A stretch of 40,294 nucleotides of DNA from RGIG5612 sp964528825 (GCA_964528825.1 CAZGVB010000013.1:1-40294); one strand, 5' to 3'. Numbered from the stretch's first letter, positions 1 through 8,276 are shown. The notes: generated from the letters alone by a model not told the origin. Numbers and translations: made by a program.

Positions 1-749
1 CCGAGTACCTTAAGCCCCATTTCGTCCGCCGTGCTGTCTATATTGCTCTTTCCGAATATTTCCACCTTGCGGCCGCAGTCCGGGCACTCAAAATAGCTGT
101 AGTTTTCAATGACGCCAAGCACTCTTATCCTCATAGTGCCCGCCATATTATAAGCCTTTTTGACGATCATATTCACAAGGCTCTGCGGAGATGTGACAAT
201 GATTATTCCGTCTATCGGAAGCGACTGAAATACTGTCATCGGCACGTCGCCCGTTCCTGGAGGCATATCTACCAGAAGATAATCTATATCACCCCATACG
301 ACGTCCTTCCAGAACTGCTTTACGACACCTGATATGACAGGTCCTCTCCAAAGCACCGGTGTGGTCTCGTCATCAAGCAGCATATTGATGCTCATTATCT
401 TTATGCCGCCCTTTGATATGCCGGGAAGTATGCCGTCCGCATTGCCGGATACTTCATTCTTAAGACCGAACATCTTCTGTATAGACGGTCCCGTGATATC
501 GGCATCCAATATGCCTACCTTATAGCCTTTTTTGCTCAGCATTACCGCAAGGGCACCTGTCACAAATGACTTTCCTACACCACCCTTGCCGCTCACTATG
601 CCTACCACATGCTTTATATTGCTTTGAGCATTCATGGGCTCGATAAGGTCCTCCGGCTTCAGCTGCGCACTGGGACAGCTGCCCGCGCTCGAGCATCCGG
701 AGCACTTTTCAGGGCTGCATTCACTTTGAGTATTGTTATTTTCTTCCAT
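1..749 (-). CDS. mrp: Mrp/Nbp35-family Fe-S carrier ATPase (partial, C-terminus off window)
   Basis: P-loop ATPase of the Mrp/ApbC/Nbp35 family, which carries iron-sulfur clusters to apoproteins in the cytoplasm. The visible 249 residues begin with a Cys-rich head (Cys at about 11, 16, 19 and 25, the C-x2-C-x5-C pattern of Nbp35-like members). A deviant Walker A (GKGGVGKS) follows, then the ADITGPS switch segment, DMPPGTGD, and the family CPDCG pair near the window edge. The ATG at 749 is preceded by AAAGGTG. The gene starts 25 bases after the htpG stop on the same strand, so the two are probably cotranscribed. The end of the gene lies before base 1. Family assignment is firm; the cluster-carrier role is family knowledge. 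Confidence 0.93.
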   Translation of the reverse strand, partial: MEENNNTQSECSPEKCSGCSSAGSCPSAQLKPEDLIEPMNAQSNIKHVVGIVSGKGGVGKSFVTGALAVMLSKKGYKVGILDADITGPSIQKMFGLKNEVSGNADGILPGISKGGIKIMSINMLLDDETTPVLWRGPVISGVVKQFWKDVVWGDIDYLLVDMPPGTGDVPMTVFQSLPIDGIIIVTSPQSLVNMIVKKAYNMAGTMRIRVLGVIENYSYFECPDCGRKVEIFGKSNIDSTADEMGLKVL

Positions 750-773
750 TTCATTCACCTTTATCTATACCGA

Positions 774-2705
774 TCACTCGGCACTTGTATCCGACGGTTC
801 TTTTGAGCCGCCTGCTAATAATAACATTATCTTGTTGCTTCTTTCAATAAACCTTGTCATTTCTTCACTTGAAAGAGGCGAATCCGCTATCTTCGCAAGA
901 TCGTACAGCTGATCCAGCATCATCTGCGTATTCTCACCGTCCGGATCTGCAAGTACATATTTTACGAGATCATTGTTCGCATTTAAGACGAGTGTACCTG
1001 TCTCATTTGAACGATCCTTGCTGTCCATACCCATCTGACGCATGAATTCCTCCATACGCTTTGACTCCTCGGATACCGTAAACAGCGATGATATCTGCTT
1101 GTTCTTAAGGTTATTGATCTTTACATTTAATTCATCGCAGCCGGTGGATGTGCGAAGCTTTGCCTGTATGTCCTCGGCCTGCTTATCGAGCTCTGCCTGA
1201 TCTGCCTTGGAGGTCTTCTTGGTAAATACCTTGTCGAGATCGGCATCTACTCTCATAAAATGCAGTCCCTCATGCTTGCCCTCGACATGCTGTATGTATG
1301 CCGTATCGATGACCATTTCCATATAGACCGCATCCAGCTTAGCCTTTCTGAACATATTTATATACTGGCCCTGACTGTTTCTTCCGCTTACATAGAATAT
1401 GGTATTCTCGTGCTTTTCCTTATTTTCCTCGAGTGCCTCGTCAAGAGTCAGATACTTATCGTCGATATTCTTGTAAAGCACATATTCATCCATCTTTTCG
1501 GCGAATTTTTCATCACGCACGCAGCCGTATTTTATGAACGGACTGATATCATCCCAGTACTTCTCATATTCTTCCTTCTCAGTCTTGAACATGCCTGAGA
1601 GCTTATCGGCTACCTTCTTTGTGATATAATCTGATATCTTATTTACAAAGCCGTCATTTTGCAATGCGCTCCTTGAAACATTGAGCGGCAGATCGGGACA
1701 ATCTATAACACCTTTAAGCAGCATCAAAAAGTCCGGTATGACCTCTTTGATATTATCCGCAATGAATACCTGATTGTTGTACAGCTTTATCTTGCCCTCG
1801 ATGGTATCGTATTTGTTATTGAGCTTCGGAAAATACAATATACCCTTGAGATTAAAAGGATAATCCATATTCAAATGGATCCAGAACAGAGGATCCCTGT
1901 AATCATTAAATACCTTGCGGTAGAATTCCTTATATTCTTCCTCCGTACATTCATTCGGATGCTTGTTCCAAAGCGGTGACGTATCATTCAAAGGCTTCGG
2001 CTCTTCCGGTGCCTTGGCCTCTGCATCGCCTCCGTCCGTGCTCTTGTTCTCATCTTCTTTTTTCAGCAATGCATCCGTATTTACGAAATAAATCTTCTCG
2101 GGCATAAATGAACAATATTTATTTATGACCTCTTTTACACGATATTCATTTGAATATTCGTAACAATCCTCATTCAGGTAGAGAGTGATCTCCGTGCCCA
2201 CAGACTCCTTATCGGATGCTCCCATCTCGAACTCAGTACCGCCGTCACACTCCCAATGTACGGCCTGCGCGCCCTCCTTGTAGGAAAGTGTATCGATGGT
2301 TACTCTGTCTGCTACCATAAATGCCGAGTAGAAGCCAAGTCCGAAATGTCCTATGATCTGATCCTCATTTGCCTTGTCTTTATACTTATTGAGGAAATCC
2401 GTAGCTCCCGAGAATGCTATCTGGTTGATATATTCCTTGACCTCATCTGCTGTCATTCCTATACCGTTATCTATGAATGTAAGAGTCTTCTTTGTAGGAT
2501 TGGCAACGACCTGGATAGAGAAATCCACATCCTCCGGGAAGGTATACTCACCCATGACCTCAAGCTTACGCAGCTTTGTTATTGCGTCACAACCATTCGA
2601 TATGATCTCTCTGATGAAGATATCCTGATCTGAATAAAGCCATTTTTTGATTATCGGGAATATATTTTCACTGTTGATCGATAAACTGCCTTTTTCCGTA
2701 CTCAT
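774..2705 (-). CDS. htpG: Molecular chaperone HtpG (Hsp90)
   Basis: Bacterial Hsp90, an ATP-dependent homodimeric cytosolic chaperone. The GHKL ATPase motifs are present: SNGCDAITK, DNGIGM, and GHFGLGFYSAFMVADRV. A charged, acidic insert (KKEDENKSTDGGDAEAK) separates the N-terminal and middle domains, and the C-terminal dimerisation part is complete. I place the start at 2705 (643 residues), where AAAGGA lies upstream and the protein begins MSTEKGSLSINSENIF, as expected for the family. A longer reading to an ATG at 2765 is possible, but the predicted transcription start falls about on that codon, so it should not be translated. The CIRCE just upstream implies control by HrcA. Confidence 0.96.
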   Translation of the reverse strand: MSTEKGSLSINSENIFPIIKKWLYSDQDIFIREIISNGCDAITKLRKLEVMGEYTFPEDVDFSIQVVANPTKKTLTFIDNGIGMTADEVKEYINQIAFSGATDFLNKYKDKANEDQIIGHFGLGFYSAFMVADRVTIDTLSYKEGAQAVHWECDGGTEFEMGASDKESVGTEITLYLNEDCYEYSNEYRVKEVINKYCSFMPEKIYFVNTDALLKKEDENKSTDGGDAEAKAPEEPKPLNDTSPLWNKHPNECTEEEYKEFYRKVFNDYRDPLFWIHLNMDYPFNLKGILYFPKLNNKYDTIEGKIKLYNNQVFIADNIKEVIPDFLMLLKGVIDCPDLPLNVSRSALQNDGFVNKISDYITKKVADKLSGMFKTEKEEYEKYWDDISPFIKYGCVRDEKFAEKMDEYVLYKNIDDKYLTLDEALEENKEKHENTIFYVSGRNSQGQYINMFRKAKLDAVYMEMVIDTAYIQHVEGKHEGLHFMRVDADLDKVFTKKTSKADQAELDKQAEDIQAKLRTSTGCDELNVKINNLKNKQISSLFTVSEESKRMEEFMRQMGMDSKDRSNETGTLVLNANNDLVKYVLADPDGENTQMMLDQLYDLAKIADSPLSSEEMTRFIERSNKIMLLLAGGSKEPSDTSAE

Positions 2706-2771
2706 TTTTATATCGCCGTCCTTTACTTTAAAAAGCCTGTCTGCATGACTAGGCTGAATTTTCATGGTTTC

Positions 2772-2800
2772 ATTTTATTCTTGTACGGGAAAAAAGTCAA
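2772..2800 (-). promoter_or_regulatory. htpG promoter (sigma-A type)
   Basis: On the minus strand TTGACT (2795-2800) is followed after 17 bases by TAAAAT (2772-2777). The expected start of transcription is about 2765, giving a leader of about 60 bases before the ATG at 2705. Confidence 0.8.
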
Positions 2801-2807
2801 TAAAAAA

Positions 2808-2834
2808 TTAGCACTCTTTTTTATCGAGTGCTAA
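2808..2834 (-). promoter_or_regulatory. CIRCE operator (HrcA binding site)
   Basis: A perfect inverted repeat TTAGCACTC-N9-GAGTGCTAA, the consensus CIRCE element bound by the heat-shock repressor HrcA. It lies 7 bases upstream of the -35 box of htpG rather than downstream of the start of transcription. No plus-strand gene nearby can claim it, so it should regulate htpG (and mrp through cotranscription). Confidence 0.95.
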
Positions 2835-2956
2835 CAAACTTACTGTCGGAAAGATCAAGGGCGGTGAGCTTCTGCCGTCCAAATGGGCATTTGCAAGCCA
2901 CCTTAACGTGGGAAATATGCTGCCCATCCGACACGACAGGTCTCAGCAGACTTCTC

Positions 2957-3436
2957 TCATCCGTCTATACGGCTTATGATACTCGCCGCCATGGCATCCC
3001 ATGCTTTTTCGATCGATCTGTCTAATGTAAATTTATTCAAAGAGACTCCGCTCGTGCATCTGAGCTTCTTATCCTTGAACATAAAGTTCAGGAACAGACC
3101 GTTTATATTATTTGCCTCATCGCCTATCCCGGCAGCCTGCGCAAGCTTCTCCTCGGCACTCTTAGTCATCATCAGTACGATATCGAATTTAAGAGGCAAT
3201 CGTGTGCCTTTGAGCATTTCGTAACAAAGATGCTTGACTGTCTTCCACCTGACTGCGGTGTCCGTACTCTTCTCAAGTTCCTCTTCAGTCAGAAATTCCT
3301 TATTTATATGACCGTCGATATGCATCGAAAAAAGCGAATCTATCGACAATTCGACAACCTGAAATTCATCAAAGCCGCTGCCTGCAAAAAGCTCGCTCGT
3401 AACCTTTTTTATATTTTCTATTTCGAATTGTTTCAT
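2957..3436 (-). CDS. Conserved hypothetical protein, DUF5721-like
   Basis: A 159-residue soluble protein with no signal peptide or membrane segment. The pattern FExxNIKKVTSELFAGSGFD near the start, an internal HINKEFLTEEEL, then WKTVKHLCYEMLKG and a C-terminal SGVSLNKFTLDRSIEKAWD resembles the DUF5721 proteins I recall from Lachnospiraceae. No function is known to me. The ATG at 3436 has GGCAGGAT upstream. htpG lies downstream but has its own promoter in the gap. The family name is from memory and should be confirmed by a profile search. Confidence 0.75.
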   Translation of the reverse strand: MKQFEIENIKKVTSELFAGSGFDEFQVVELSIDSLFSMHIDGHINKEFLTEEELEKSTDTAVRWKTVKHLCYEMLKGTRLPLKFDIVLMMTKSAEEKLAQAAGIGDEANNINGLFLNFMFKDKKLRCTSGVSLNKFTLDRSIEKAWDAMAASIISRIDG

Positions 3437-3458
3437 GAATTTATCCTGCCTTAATATG

Positions 3459-3488
3459 TAAGCATTTCATTATATAAGCATTTCATTA
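3459..3488. repeat. 16-bp tandem duplication
   Basis: The 14-mer TAAGCATTTCATTA occurs at 3459-3472 and again at 3475-3488, a period of 16 bp, immediately upstream of the DUF5721-like gene. Confidence 0.8.
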
Positions 3489-3526
3489 AATGTCGTATTG
3501 TTCCCATCTTGCGCTGCAGGGCAATC

Positions 3527-3600
3527 GCCCGCACCGTTTTCATACAGCCGGATTGAGGCATAGCCGGCACGCATGGTGCGGGCTAAAATCCTGCTGTATG
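3527..3600. repeat. Intergenic inverted-repeat element
   Basis: Arms GCCCGCACC (3527-3535) and GGTGCGGGC (3575-3583) are perfect complements around a GC-rich core. CATACAG (3541-3547) is complemented by CTGTATG (3594-3600). The left end, with its preceding GCAATC, resembles 37626-37637, so it may belong to the same family of dispersed intergenic elements described below. Confidence 0.55.
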
Positions 3601-3674
3601 CCTCGCTTTTTATATTGTATCACGAAAAGTCTGTGTTGAAATCTGAAATGATTTATGTTATCTTTCTATGGCAC

Positions 3675-3747
3675 GCTTCTGTAGCTCAGTTGGTAGAGCA
3701 CTTCACTCGTAATGAAGGGGTCAGGGGTTCGAGTCCCCTCAGGAGCT
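3675..3747 (+). tRNA. tRNA-Thr (anticodon CGT)
   Basis: A full cloverleaf can be drawn. Acceptor GCTTCTG pairs with CAGGAGC (one G-U), the D arm contains AGCTCAGTTGGTAGAGC, the anticodon stem CTTCA/TGAAG holds the loop CTCGTAA with anticodon CGT, and the T arm CAGGGGTTCGAGTCCCCT is standard. The discriminator is T and CCA is not encoded. It reads ACG threonine codons. Confidence 0.95.
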
Positions 3748-4048
3748 TGTCGTGTTCATGATCATGATCACCGTCAATATCAGTCTAACCGTGAATCGGT
3801 CTGTTTATTCTTTTAATATCACTTGATCATATTGCAGATTTCCTTTTAATTTACGAATAAGTTCGATATTTCCTTTTACATTTTCACCGCAATACCTGCA
3901 AGATATTACCATATTGATCAGTAACCACATGATGTCAAAGTAAAATTGCAGCATATCTCACACGCACAGTACTAAAAAATGTCTGGATGAAAGATTTGCA
4001 GGCGACCACCCGACAGTAAACCACGCAATGTCTGTCATTATGAGTTAA
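3748..4048. other. Intergenic stretch without a gene
   Basis: AT-rich sequence between the tRNA and the toxin-antitoxin promoter. It contains a weak small stem (ACCG/CGGT near 3789-3800) followed by T-rich sequence that might end the tRNA transcript, and one inverted copy of a dispersed repeat at 3935-3971. I see no supported reading frame. Confidence 0.6.
3935..3971 (-). repeat. Dispersed intergenic repeat, copy 1 (inverted)
   Basis: TCAAAGTAAAATTGCAGC followed by ATATCTCACACGCAC. Read on the minus strand it ends in AATTTTACTTTGA, the end shared with copies at 10645, 10927 and 37723. Confidence 0.7.
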
Positions 4049-4077
4049 TTGACAAGGCGGGTAAATCATGATAATAT
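4049..4077 (+). promoter_or_regulatory. Promoter of the toxin-antitoxin locus
   Basis: TTGACA (4049-4054), 17-base spacer, TAATAT (4072-4077). The start of transcription is expected near 4084, inside the palindrome at 4080-4097. Confidence 0.85.
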
Positions 4078-4079
4078 AA

Positions 4080-4097
4080 ATTAACCAAACGGTTAAT
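4080..4097. promoter_or_regulatory. Palindromic operator, probable antitoxin binding site
   Basis: ATTAACC-AAAC-GGTTAAT is a perfect 7+4+7 inverted repeat covering the expected start of transcription. HigA-type antitoxins repress their own promoters through such palindromes, so this is the likely autoregulatory site. Confidence 0.75.
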
Positions 4098-4118
4098 CCA
4101 TAAGGAGGCCGCTGCATT

Positions 4119-4456
4119 TTGAAAATAACCTATGCCAACAGCAATGTGGAAAAATGCTTCACAGATTATCGTATAATGAAAAAGCATCTTCCCTTTGAAT
4201 GGGTTAGAAATATAAAAAGCATATGGATAGGCTTGCAGCAGCGGAATGTTTCGGTGATTTTCTTGCACTGGGACTTGGCAAACCGGAGCGTCTCAACGGA
4301 TATGTAAACATACGATATTCACTGCATGTTTCGGCAAATGCGCGTTTGATAATAGAACCAAATGCAACCCAGGATACCGTGATGATATGTACGGAAATAG
4401 AGGTAGAAGGAGTGATCGATTACCATGGCAGCAAGGAAAATAGGTATATCACATGA
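4119..4456 (+). pseudogene. higB: HigB/RelE-type toxin, interrupted by a one-base frameshift
   Basis: Homologous to RelE/HigB ribosome-dependent mRNA interferases of about 112 residues. The first part (TTG start at 4119, AGGAGG 10 bases upstream) reads MKITYANSNVEKC to EWVRNIK. The remainder reads in another frame from MDRLAAAECFGDFLALGLG (4223) through a typical C-terminus containing LIIEPN and a terminal DYHGSKENRYIT. The frames would join if the five-A run at 4214-4218 had six A. This may be a true inactivation, a homopolymer assembly error, or slippage. The end overlaps the antitoxin by 32 bases, as expected for a coupled toxin-antitoxin pair. Confidence 0.85.
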
Positions 4457-5516
4457 TCTGATCATCCCTCCGGGTGAAACAATCGCAGATGTTTTGGAGG
4501 AACGCGGGATTTCCCAAGCTGAGCTTGCGCTGAGCACCGGAGTGACTCCTGCTTATGTAAGCAATGTGATATCCGGCAAAAAAGGAATATCGGCAAAATT
4601 TGCATTCGCACTGGAATATGCGTTGGGGGTTTCCAAATCATTCTGGCTGAATCTTCAAGCCAATTATGATGCCGAGCTTCTTGAAGCCGATGAAGATCTG
4701 ACAATTACTGACGAAGAACGCATAGCCAGAGACAATCTGAAAGACGTTGTTAAATATTTAAGAGAAATAGGAAACCTTCCTGCCTGTGAAAAAAAGGATG
4801 CTTCGATACTCTCATTGAGAAGATTCTTTCAAATAAGCAATATCGCCAATTTGAAGGATATTATACCTGCAGGGGAATTTAGAATGTCAAGCCTTGCGGT
4901 AGATCCATATGTTTTAGGTGCATGGGTTCGTATGTGCCAGATTTCGGCAGATAGCAGAAGTGTTGAGACACGTTTTGAAAAAGAAAATGTGGATCAATTA
5001 ATTTCAGAGATCAAATCGGTAATGCTTGATCAAGACGCGGATCTTCAAAATGTTTTGAGAAAAATAATGCTTCATTACGGGATTGATCTTTCTATAGTGA
5101 AAAATTTCAAAGGAGCTCCCGTTCAAGGATATATTGCCTCAAAAAGGGACGGATCCTATCAGATGGTTTTGACGATCCGTGGAGCTTATGCAGATATTTT
5201 CTGGTTTTCCTTATTCCATGAGATCGGCCATTTAGTCAATGGAGATGTCGGTAAAGCAGCAAAATTTATAGACGGTGGCAGCGATGAGCAAAAAGAGGCG
5301 GCGGCTGATCTGTTTGCCGGCAACAAATTGCTTGATCCCGAGGCATATAAGCAATTTGTAAGCAATGATGACTTTGGGATTGAAGCTATAAAACATTTTG
5401 CAAACGAACAAAATGTTATGCCTTATATCGTAATCGGAAGATTGCAAAAAGAGAAATTCCTGGATTACAGTTTTTTTTCAAATTACAAGCTCAGATATAA
5501 GTGGGCGGAACCTTAA
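4425..5516 (+). CDS. higA: HigA-family antitoxin with XRE and ImmA/IrrE peptidase domains
   Basis: 363 residues in two parts. Residues about 10-90 are a HigA-type XRE helix-turn-helix (PGETIADVLEERGISQAELA, then TPAYVSNVISGKKGIS). The C-terminal half is an ImmA/IrrE-like metallopeptidase with the zinc motif HEIGH in FHEIGHLVNGD, followed by EAAADLFAG. The HTH should bind the operator at 4080-4097, and the peptidase part could process the antitoxin or another partner. ATG at 4425 with AGAAGGAG 12 bases upstream, overlapping the toxin end. Codon use is more A/T rich than the neighbouring operons, which fits horizontal gain. The toxin partner is frameshifted, so this gene may now be orphaned. 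Confidence 0.9.
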   Translation: MAARKIGISHDLIIPPGETIADVLEERGISQAELALSTGVTPAYVSNVISGKKGISAKFAFALEYALGVSKSFWLNLQANYDAELLEADEDLTITDEERIARDNLKDVVKYLREIGNLPACEKKDASILSLRRFFQISNIANLKDIIPAGEFRMSSLAVDPYVLGAWVRMCQISADSRSVETRFEKENVDQLISEIKSVMLDQDADLQNVLRKIMLHYGIDLSIVKNFKGAPVQGYIASKRDGSYQMVLTIRGAYADIFWFSLFHEIGHLVNGDVGKAAKFIDGGSDEQKEAAADLFAGNKLLDPEAYKQFVSNDDFGIEAIKHFANEQNVMPYIVIGRLQKEKFLDYSFFSNYKLRYKWAEP

Positions 5517-5544
5517 TATGAAATACTTTTCCGACAGGAACGGA

Positions 5545-6261
5545 TCATATCGCATTAAACATCAGGCTCGCGGCTATGAGTATCTGCCCCGCGTAATAAA
5601 ATGCATGATTCGCTATTTTATAGAGCGGGATGTTCTTGTCCTCGGCGAAATATATCTGTGACAATATAAGGTCCGATATAAGGAAAAGGACCAGCCCTAT
5701 GAACATCATAACAGAGCCTTTATTACCGCTGCAGGCCTTCAGCATAAAGGCTGAATAGGCAGTCACGAATATCAGCAATGCCGCATAGCACGATGAAATG
5801 ATCTTGAACCTGCCATAGGTCACTCTCATTATCTCCTCGGTCATGAAGATCAGCACTCCCGCCGCTATGCCTATCACGAGGCTTATGATGAAGCCCACCG
5901 TCATAAATCCACCATGCTTCATCATGAATATAATATAAAATATATGTCCGAATATGAATGATCCAAATCCGGCGAATGTATATATGTCCTCATATCTTTT
6001 GTGGACATATTTAAGGTCGAGCATTACATCTCCGCAAAGCCCAAACACGAGCCCTGTTATGATAAATACTGAGGCGCTGTCATACCCGTCCACGCTCGTA
6101 AGCCCTATATAGCAGCCTATGCTCGCAAGCACTATAAAGAGGAGACTCGCGGCCGTCTTCAAAAGAAGCGAGATGATATCAGTACGAAATCCTCTGCGTA
6201 ATGTAAATACTGCCGCGCAAAGTGACGCAAGGACCAAAAAAATATAATAGAGTGTATTCAT
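5545..6261 (-). CDS. YhhN-family membrane protein (lysoplasmalogenase-like)
   Basis: About 238 residues with roughly eight hydrophobic helices. The conserved acidic motifs of the YhhN/TMEM86 family are visible: GLVFGLCGDVML, FLISDLIL and a C-terminal NHAFYYAGQILIAASL. Eukaryotic TMEM86B hydrolyses the vinyl-ether bond of lysoplasmalogens, and many Clostridia make plasmalogens, so a related lipid role is plausible but unproven. The start at 6261 is chosen over an ATG at 6285 because AAAGGAG lies 8 bases upstream. It is the last gene of the que-led gene string. Confidence 0.85.
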   Translation of the reverse strand: MNTLYYIFLVLASLCAAVFTLRRGFRTDIISLLLKTAASLLFIVLASIGCYIGLTSVDGYDSASVFIITGLVFGLCGDVMLDLKYVHKRYEDIYTFAGFGSFIFGHIFYIIFMMKHGGFMTVGFIISLVIGIAAGVLIFMTEEIMRVTYGRFKIISSCYAALLIFVTAYSAFMLKACSGNKGSVMMFIGLVLFLISDLILSQIYFAEDKNIPLYKIANHAFYYAGQILIAASLMFNAI

Positions 6262-6311
6262 ATCATTCTCCTTTGAATTACCCATCCCCTAAAGGCTGTG
6301 GGTTTTACGCT

Positions 6312-7037
6312 CTAGCTTACAAACGATGCCGCCAAAACCACCGCGAAGCCTACCGCAAAGCCTATGATACTGATAAGGTGTGATCTTGTCTTTATCACAT
6401 GCGGGATCAGCTCAAATATCACTATATAAAGTATCATGCCGCCGGCCAATGCTATCAGCGAGCTTGTCATAAATTCGCTCATATGATCGCTTACAAGATA
6501 CATGATGAGACCGCCTACAAATGTAGATATCACGACAGATCCGAAGACTGTATATTTTTCCCTTCTGTTCTGATGCCCCATAGTTGAAAAGAGCATCATG
6601 CCCATCGGAATATTATGAAGTACGATGCCTATCGCAAAAAATATACCGCTGTGCAGATCTGCCTCAAGCAGATTATATACAGTCATTCCTTCAACTATAT
6701 TATGCACTATGATCGCAAGAGATGATATCACTCCTATATGCGCGGCATTTCCAAGATCATGATTTTGGTTCGTATCCTCATGCTCGGGTATAAACCTGTC
6801 CAGTAAGGCCAGCAGGCCTGTGCCTACCAGGATTATTATGATCGTAAACAGCCACCCGTCATTTTGTCCGCACTCTGCGACCTCCGGTCCCAGATCGAAT
6901 ATAAGAAGCCCCAGCATTGCTCCGAGTGCCATCGCAAGGCTGAAATGACTGACCTTTTCTGTTGATCTTGTGAGCTTTACGATCAATGCTCCTATCACGA
7001 CCGCAAATCCCGCAAGCGAAGTAATAATTAATGACAT
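6312..7037 (-). CDS. ZIP family divalent metal transporter
   Basis: 241 residues, polytopic. The ZIP signature is present in consecutive helices: HNIVEGMTVYNL and, about 30 residues later, HNIPMGMMLF. An acidic/His-rich cytoplasmic loop (PEHEDTNQNHDLGNAAH) precedes them. Members move zinc or related divalent ions into the cytoplasm. ATG at 7037 is preceded by AGGAGAG. It follows queF after 21 bases, so it is likely cotranscribed. FolE and QueD can be zinc enzymes, which could explain the association, but this is inference. Confidence 0.92.
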   Translation of the reverse strand: MSLIITSLAGFAVVIGALIVKLTRSTEKVSHFSLAMALGAMLGLLIFDLGPEVAECGQNDGWLFTIIIILVGTGLLALLDRFIPEHEDTNQNHDLGNAAHIGVISSLAIIVHNIVEGMTVYNLLEADLHSGIFFAIGIVLHNIPMGMMLFSTMGHQNRREKYTVFGSVVISTFVGGLIMYLVSDHMSEFMTSSLIALAGGMILYIVIFELIPHVIKTRSHLISIIGFAVGFAVVLAASFVS

Positions 7038-7058
7038 ATCTCTCCTGTATATGGCTGT

Positions 7059-7541
7059 TTATCTGTTATCTACCTTTTCCGGATACATATCATGCTCTGC
7101 AAGTCTCTTCCATGCCATTTCCGCATAGCGAGTGTCCTCTTTGCCGTAATTGCAATACGGATCTATAGACAGACCTCCTCTCGGCAGGAATCTTCCCAGA
7201 ACCTCTATATATTTCGGCTCAAGCAGCTTTATCAGATCCTTCATGATGATATTTACCACATCCTCATGAAAATCTCCATGGTCTCTGAACGAAAAAAGAT
7301 ATAATTTGAGTGACTTGCTCTCCACGAGCTTCTTGTCGGGAATATATGATATCGTAATCGTCGCAAAATCCGGCTGTCCTGTTATAGGACAGAGAGATGT
7401 GAATTCCGGGCAATTAAATTTGACAAAATAATCATTATCGGGGTGCTTATTTGAAAAGCTCTCCAGCACCTCGGGTGCGTAATCCTTTTTATATGCCGTC
7501 AGCTTGCTGCCGAGCTGTGTAAGTCCTTCTTTTTCTCTCAT
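7059..7541 (-). CDS. queF: NADPH-dependent 7-cyano-7-deazaguanine reductase QueF
   Basis: 160 residues, the short (type I) QueF. It reduces preQ0 to preQ1 in queuosine synthesis. The catalytic Cys lies in SLCPITGQPDFA, the QueF substrate motif ESKSLKLYLFSFR follows, and the active-site helix contains FHEDVVNIIMKDL. The ATG at 7541 is preceded by AAGGC. The 3' end shows a short near-duplication, AGATAAC/AGATAAAC, around the stop codon. Fifth gene of the que operon. Confidence 0.96.
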   Translation of the reverse strand: MREKEGLTQLGSKLTAYKKDYAPEVLESFSNKHPDNDYFVKFNCPEFTSLCPITGQPDFATITISYIPDKKLVESKSLKLYLFSFRDHGDFHEDVVNIIMKDLIKLLEPKYIEVLGRFLPRGGLSIDPYCNYGKEDTRYAEMAWKRLAEHDMYPEKVDNR

Positions 7542-7568
7542 TTTGCCTTATATCCTCACTCAATATTT

Positions 7569-7624
7569 ATAATGCCGTATCCTTTATTCCGTTTGTCATA
7601 ATGCCGGGTCCTTTATTCCGTTTG
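7569..7624. repeat. 29-bp tandem duplication of the queC 3' end
   Basis: The 27 bases at 7598-7624, which encode the last codons of queC and reach into its stop, recur at 7569-7595 with 2 mismatches. The period is 29 bp. The first copy is coding and the second lies in the queC-queF gap. Confidence 0.9.
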
Positions 7625-8276
7625 CCGCAAATGCCGCAGCCCTGTCTATGCAGGTACCGCACTTCCCGCAAGGCTTATCCTTGCCCTCATAGCAAGACCA
7701 TGTGAGCTCATATGGTGCACCGAGGCGTAATCCTATGCTCACGACCTCCGCTTTTGTCTTATCGATAAACGGTGCCTCTACCTTGAGCGCATGGCCCGAT
7801 CCTTCCCAGATCGCTCTGCCTATAGCCTCATTAAATGCAGGCGAACAGTCAGGATATGCAGACCCTGCGGCATCATCGGCATGTGCGCCGTAATATATCA
7901 CGCCGCATCCCTTGCTGAGAGCTATGCTCGCGGCCGTAGAGAGAAACAATCCATTTCTGTACGGCACATATGTATCAACAGGTGATCCATCCGCACTCTT
8001 TTCCAGCTGACTTGCGTAGCTTCCCTTTGGAATATCTTCATCTGAATGCTTCAATAACGCACAATTACTGTACCTGAAAATCTCGCTCATATCAAGATAC
8101 AGATGTTCAATACCGTAATATTCGGCGACTGCCGCGGCTGCTTTTATTTCTTTATCATGCTTTTGTCCGTATGCTATGGAGAGAGAGATCGTATTTTCAC
8201 GTCCCCACTTGTCTGCTGCGATAGCAATCGCCGTCGTGGAATCCACTCCCCCGCTTGATAATACCAATGCCTTCAT
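7596..8276 (-). CDS. queC: 7-cyano-7-deazaguanine synthase QueC
   Basis: 226 residues, PP-loop ATPase that converts 7-carboxy-7-deazaguanine to preQ0 using ATP and ammonia. N-terminal PP-loop SSGGVDSTTA, central YYGAHADDAAGSAYPDC, and the C-terminal zinc site WSCYEGKDKPCGKCGTC. The ATG at 8276 has GAGGAT upstream. The last nine codons and stop are tandemly duplicated downstream. It is separated from folE by a 355-base stretch that holds repeats and a scaffold gap. Confidence 0.96.
   Translation of the reverse strand: MKALVLSSGGVDSTTAIAIAADKWGRENTISLSIAYGQKHDKEIKAAAAVAEYYGIEHLYLDMSEIFRYSNCALLKHSDEDIPKGSYASQLEKSADGSPVDTYVPYRNGLFLSTAASIALSKGCGVIYYGAHADDAAGSAYPDCSPAFNEAIGRAIWEGSGHALKVEAPFIDKTKAEVVSIGLRLGAPYELTWSCYEGKDKPCGKCGTCIDRAAAFAANGIKDPAL

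Noticed and set aside
2706..2765. Longer htpG start at 2765
   Set aside because: The predicted start of transcription falls at this codon, no ribosome site precedes it, and the added residues are not family-like.
2828..3025. A plus-strand gene controlled by the CIRCE
   Set aside because: Short frame with no family resemblance, overlapping the DUF5721-like gene.
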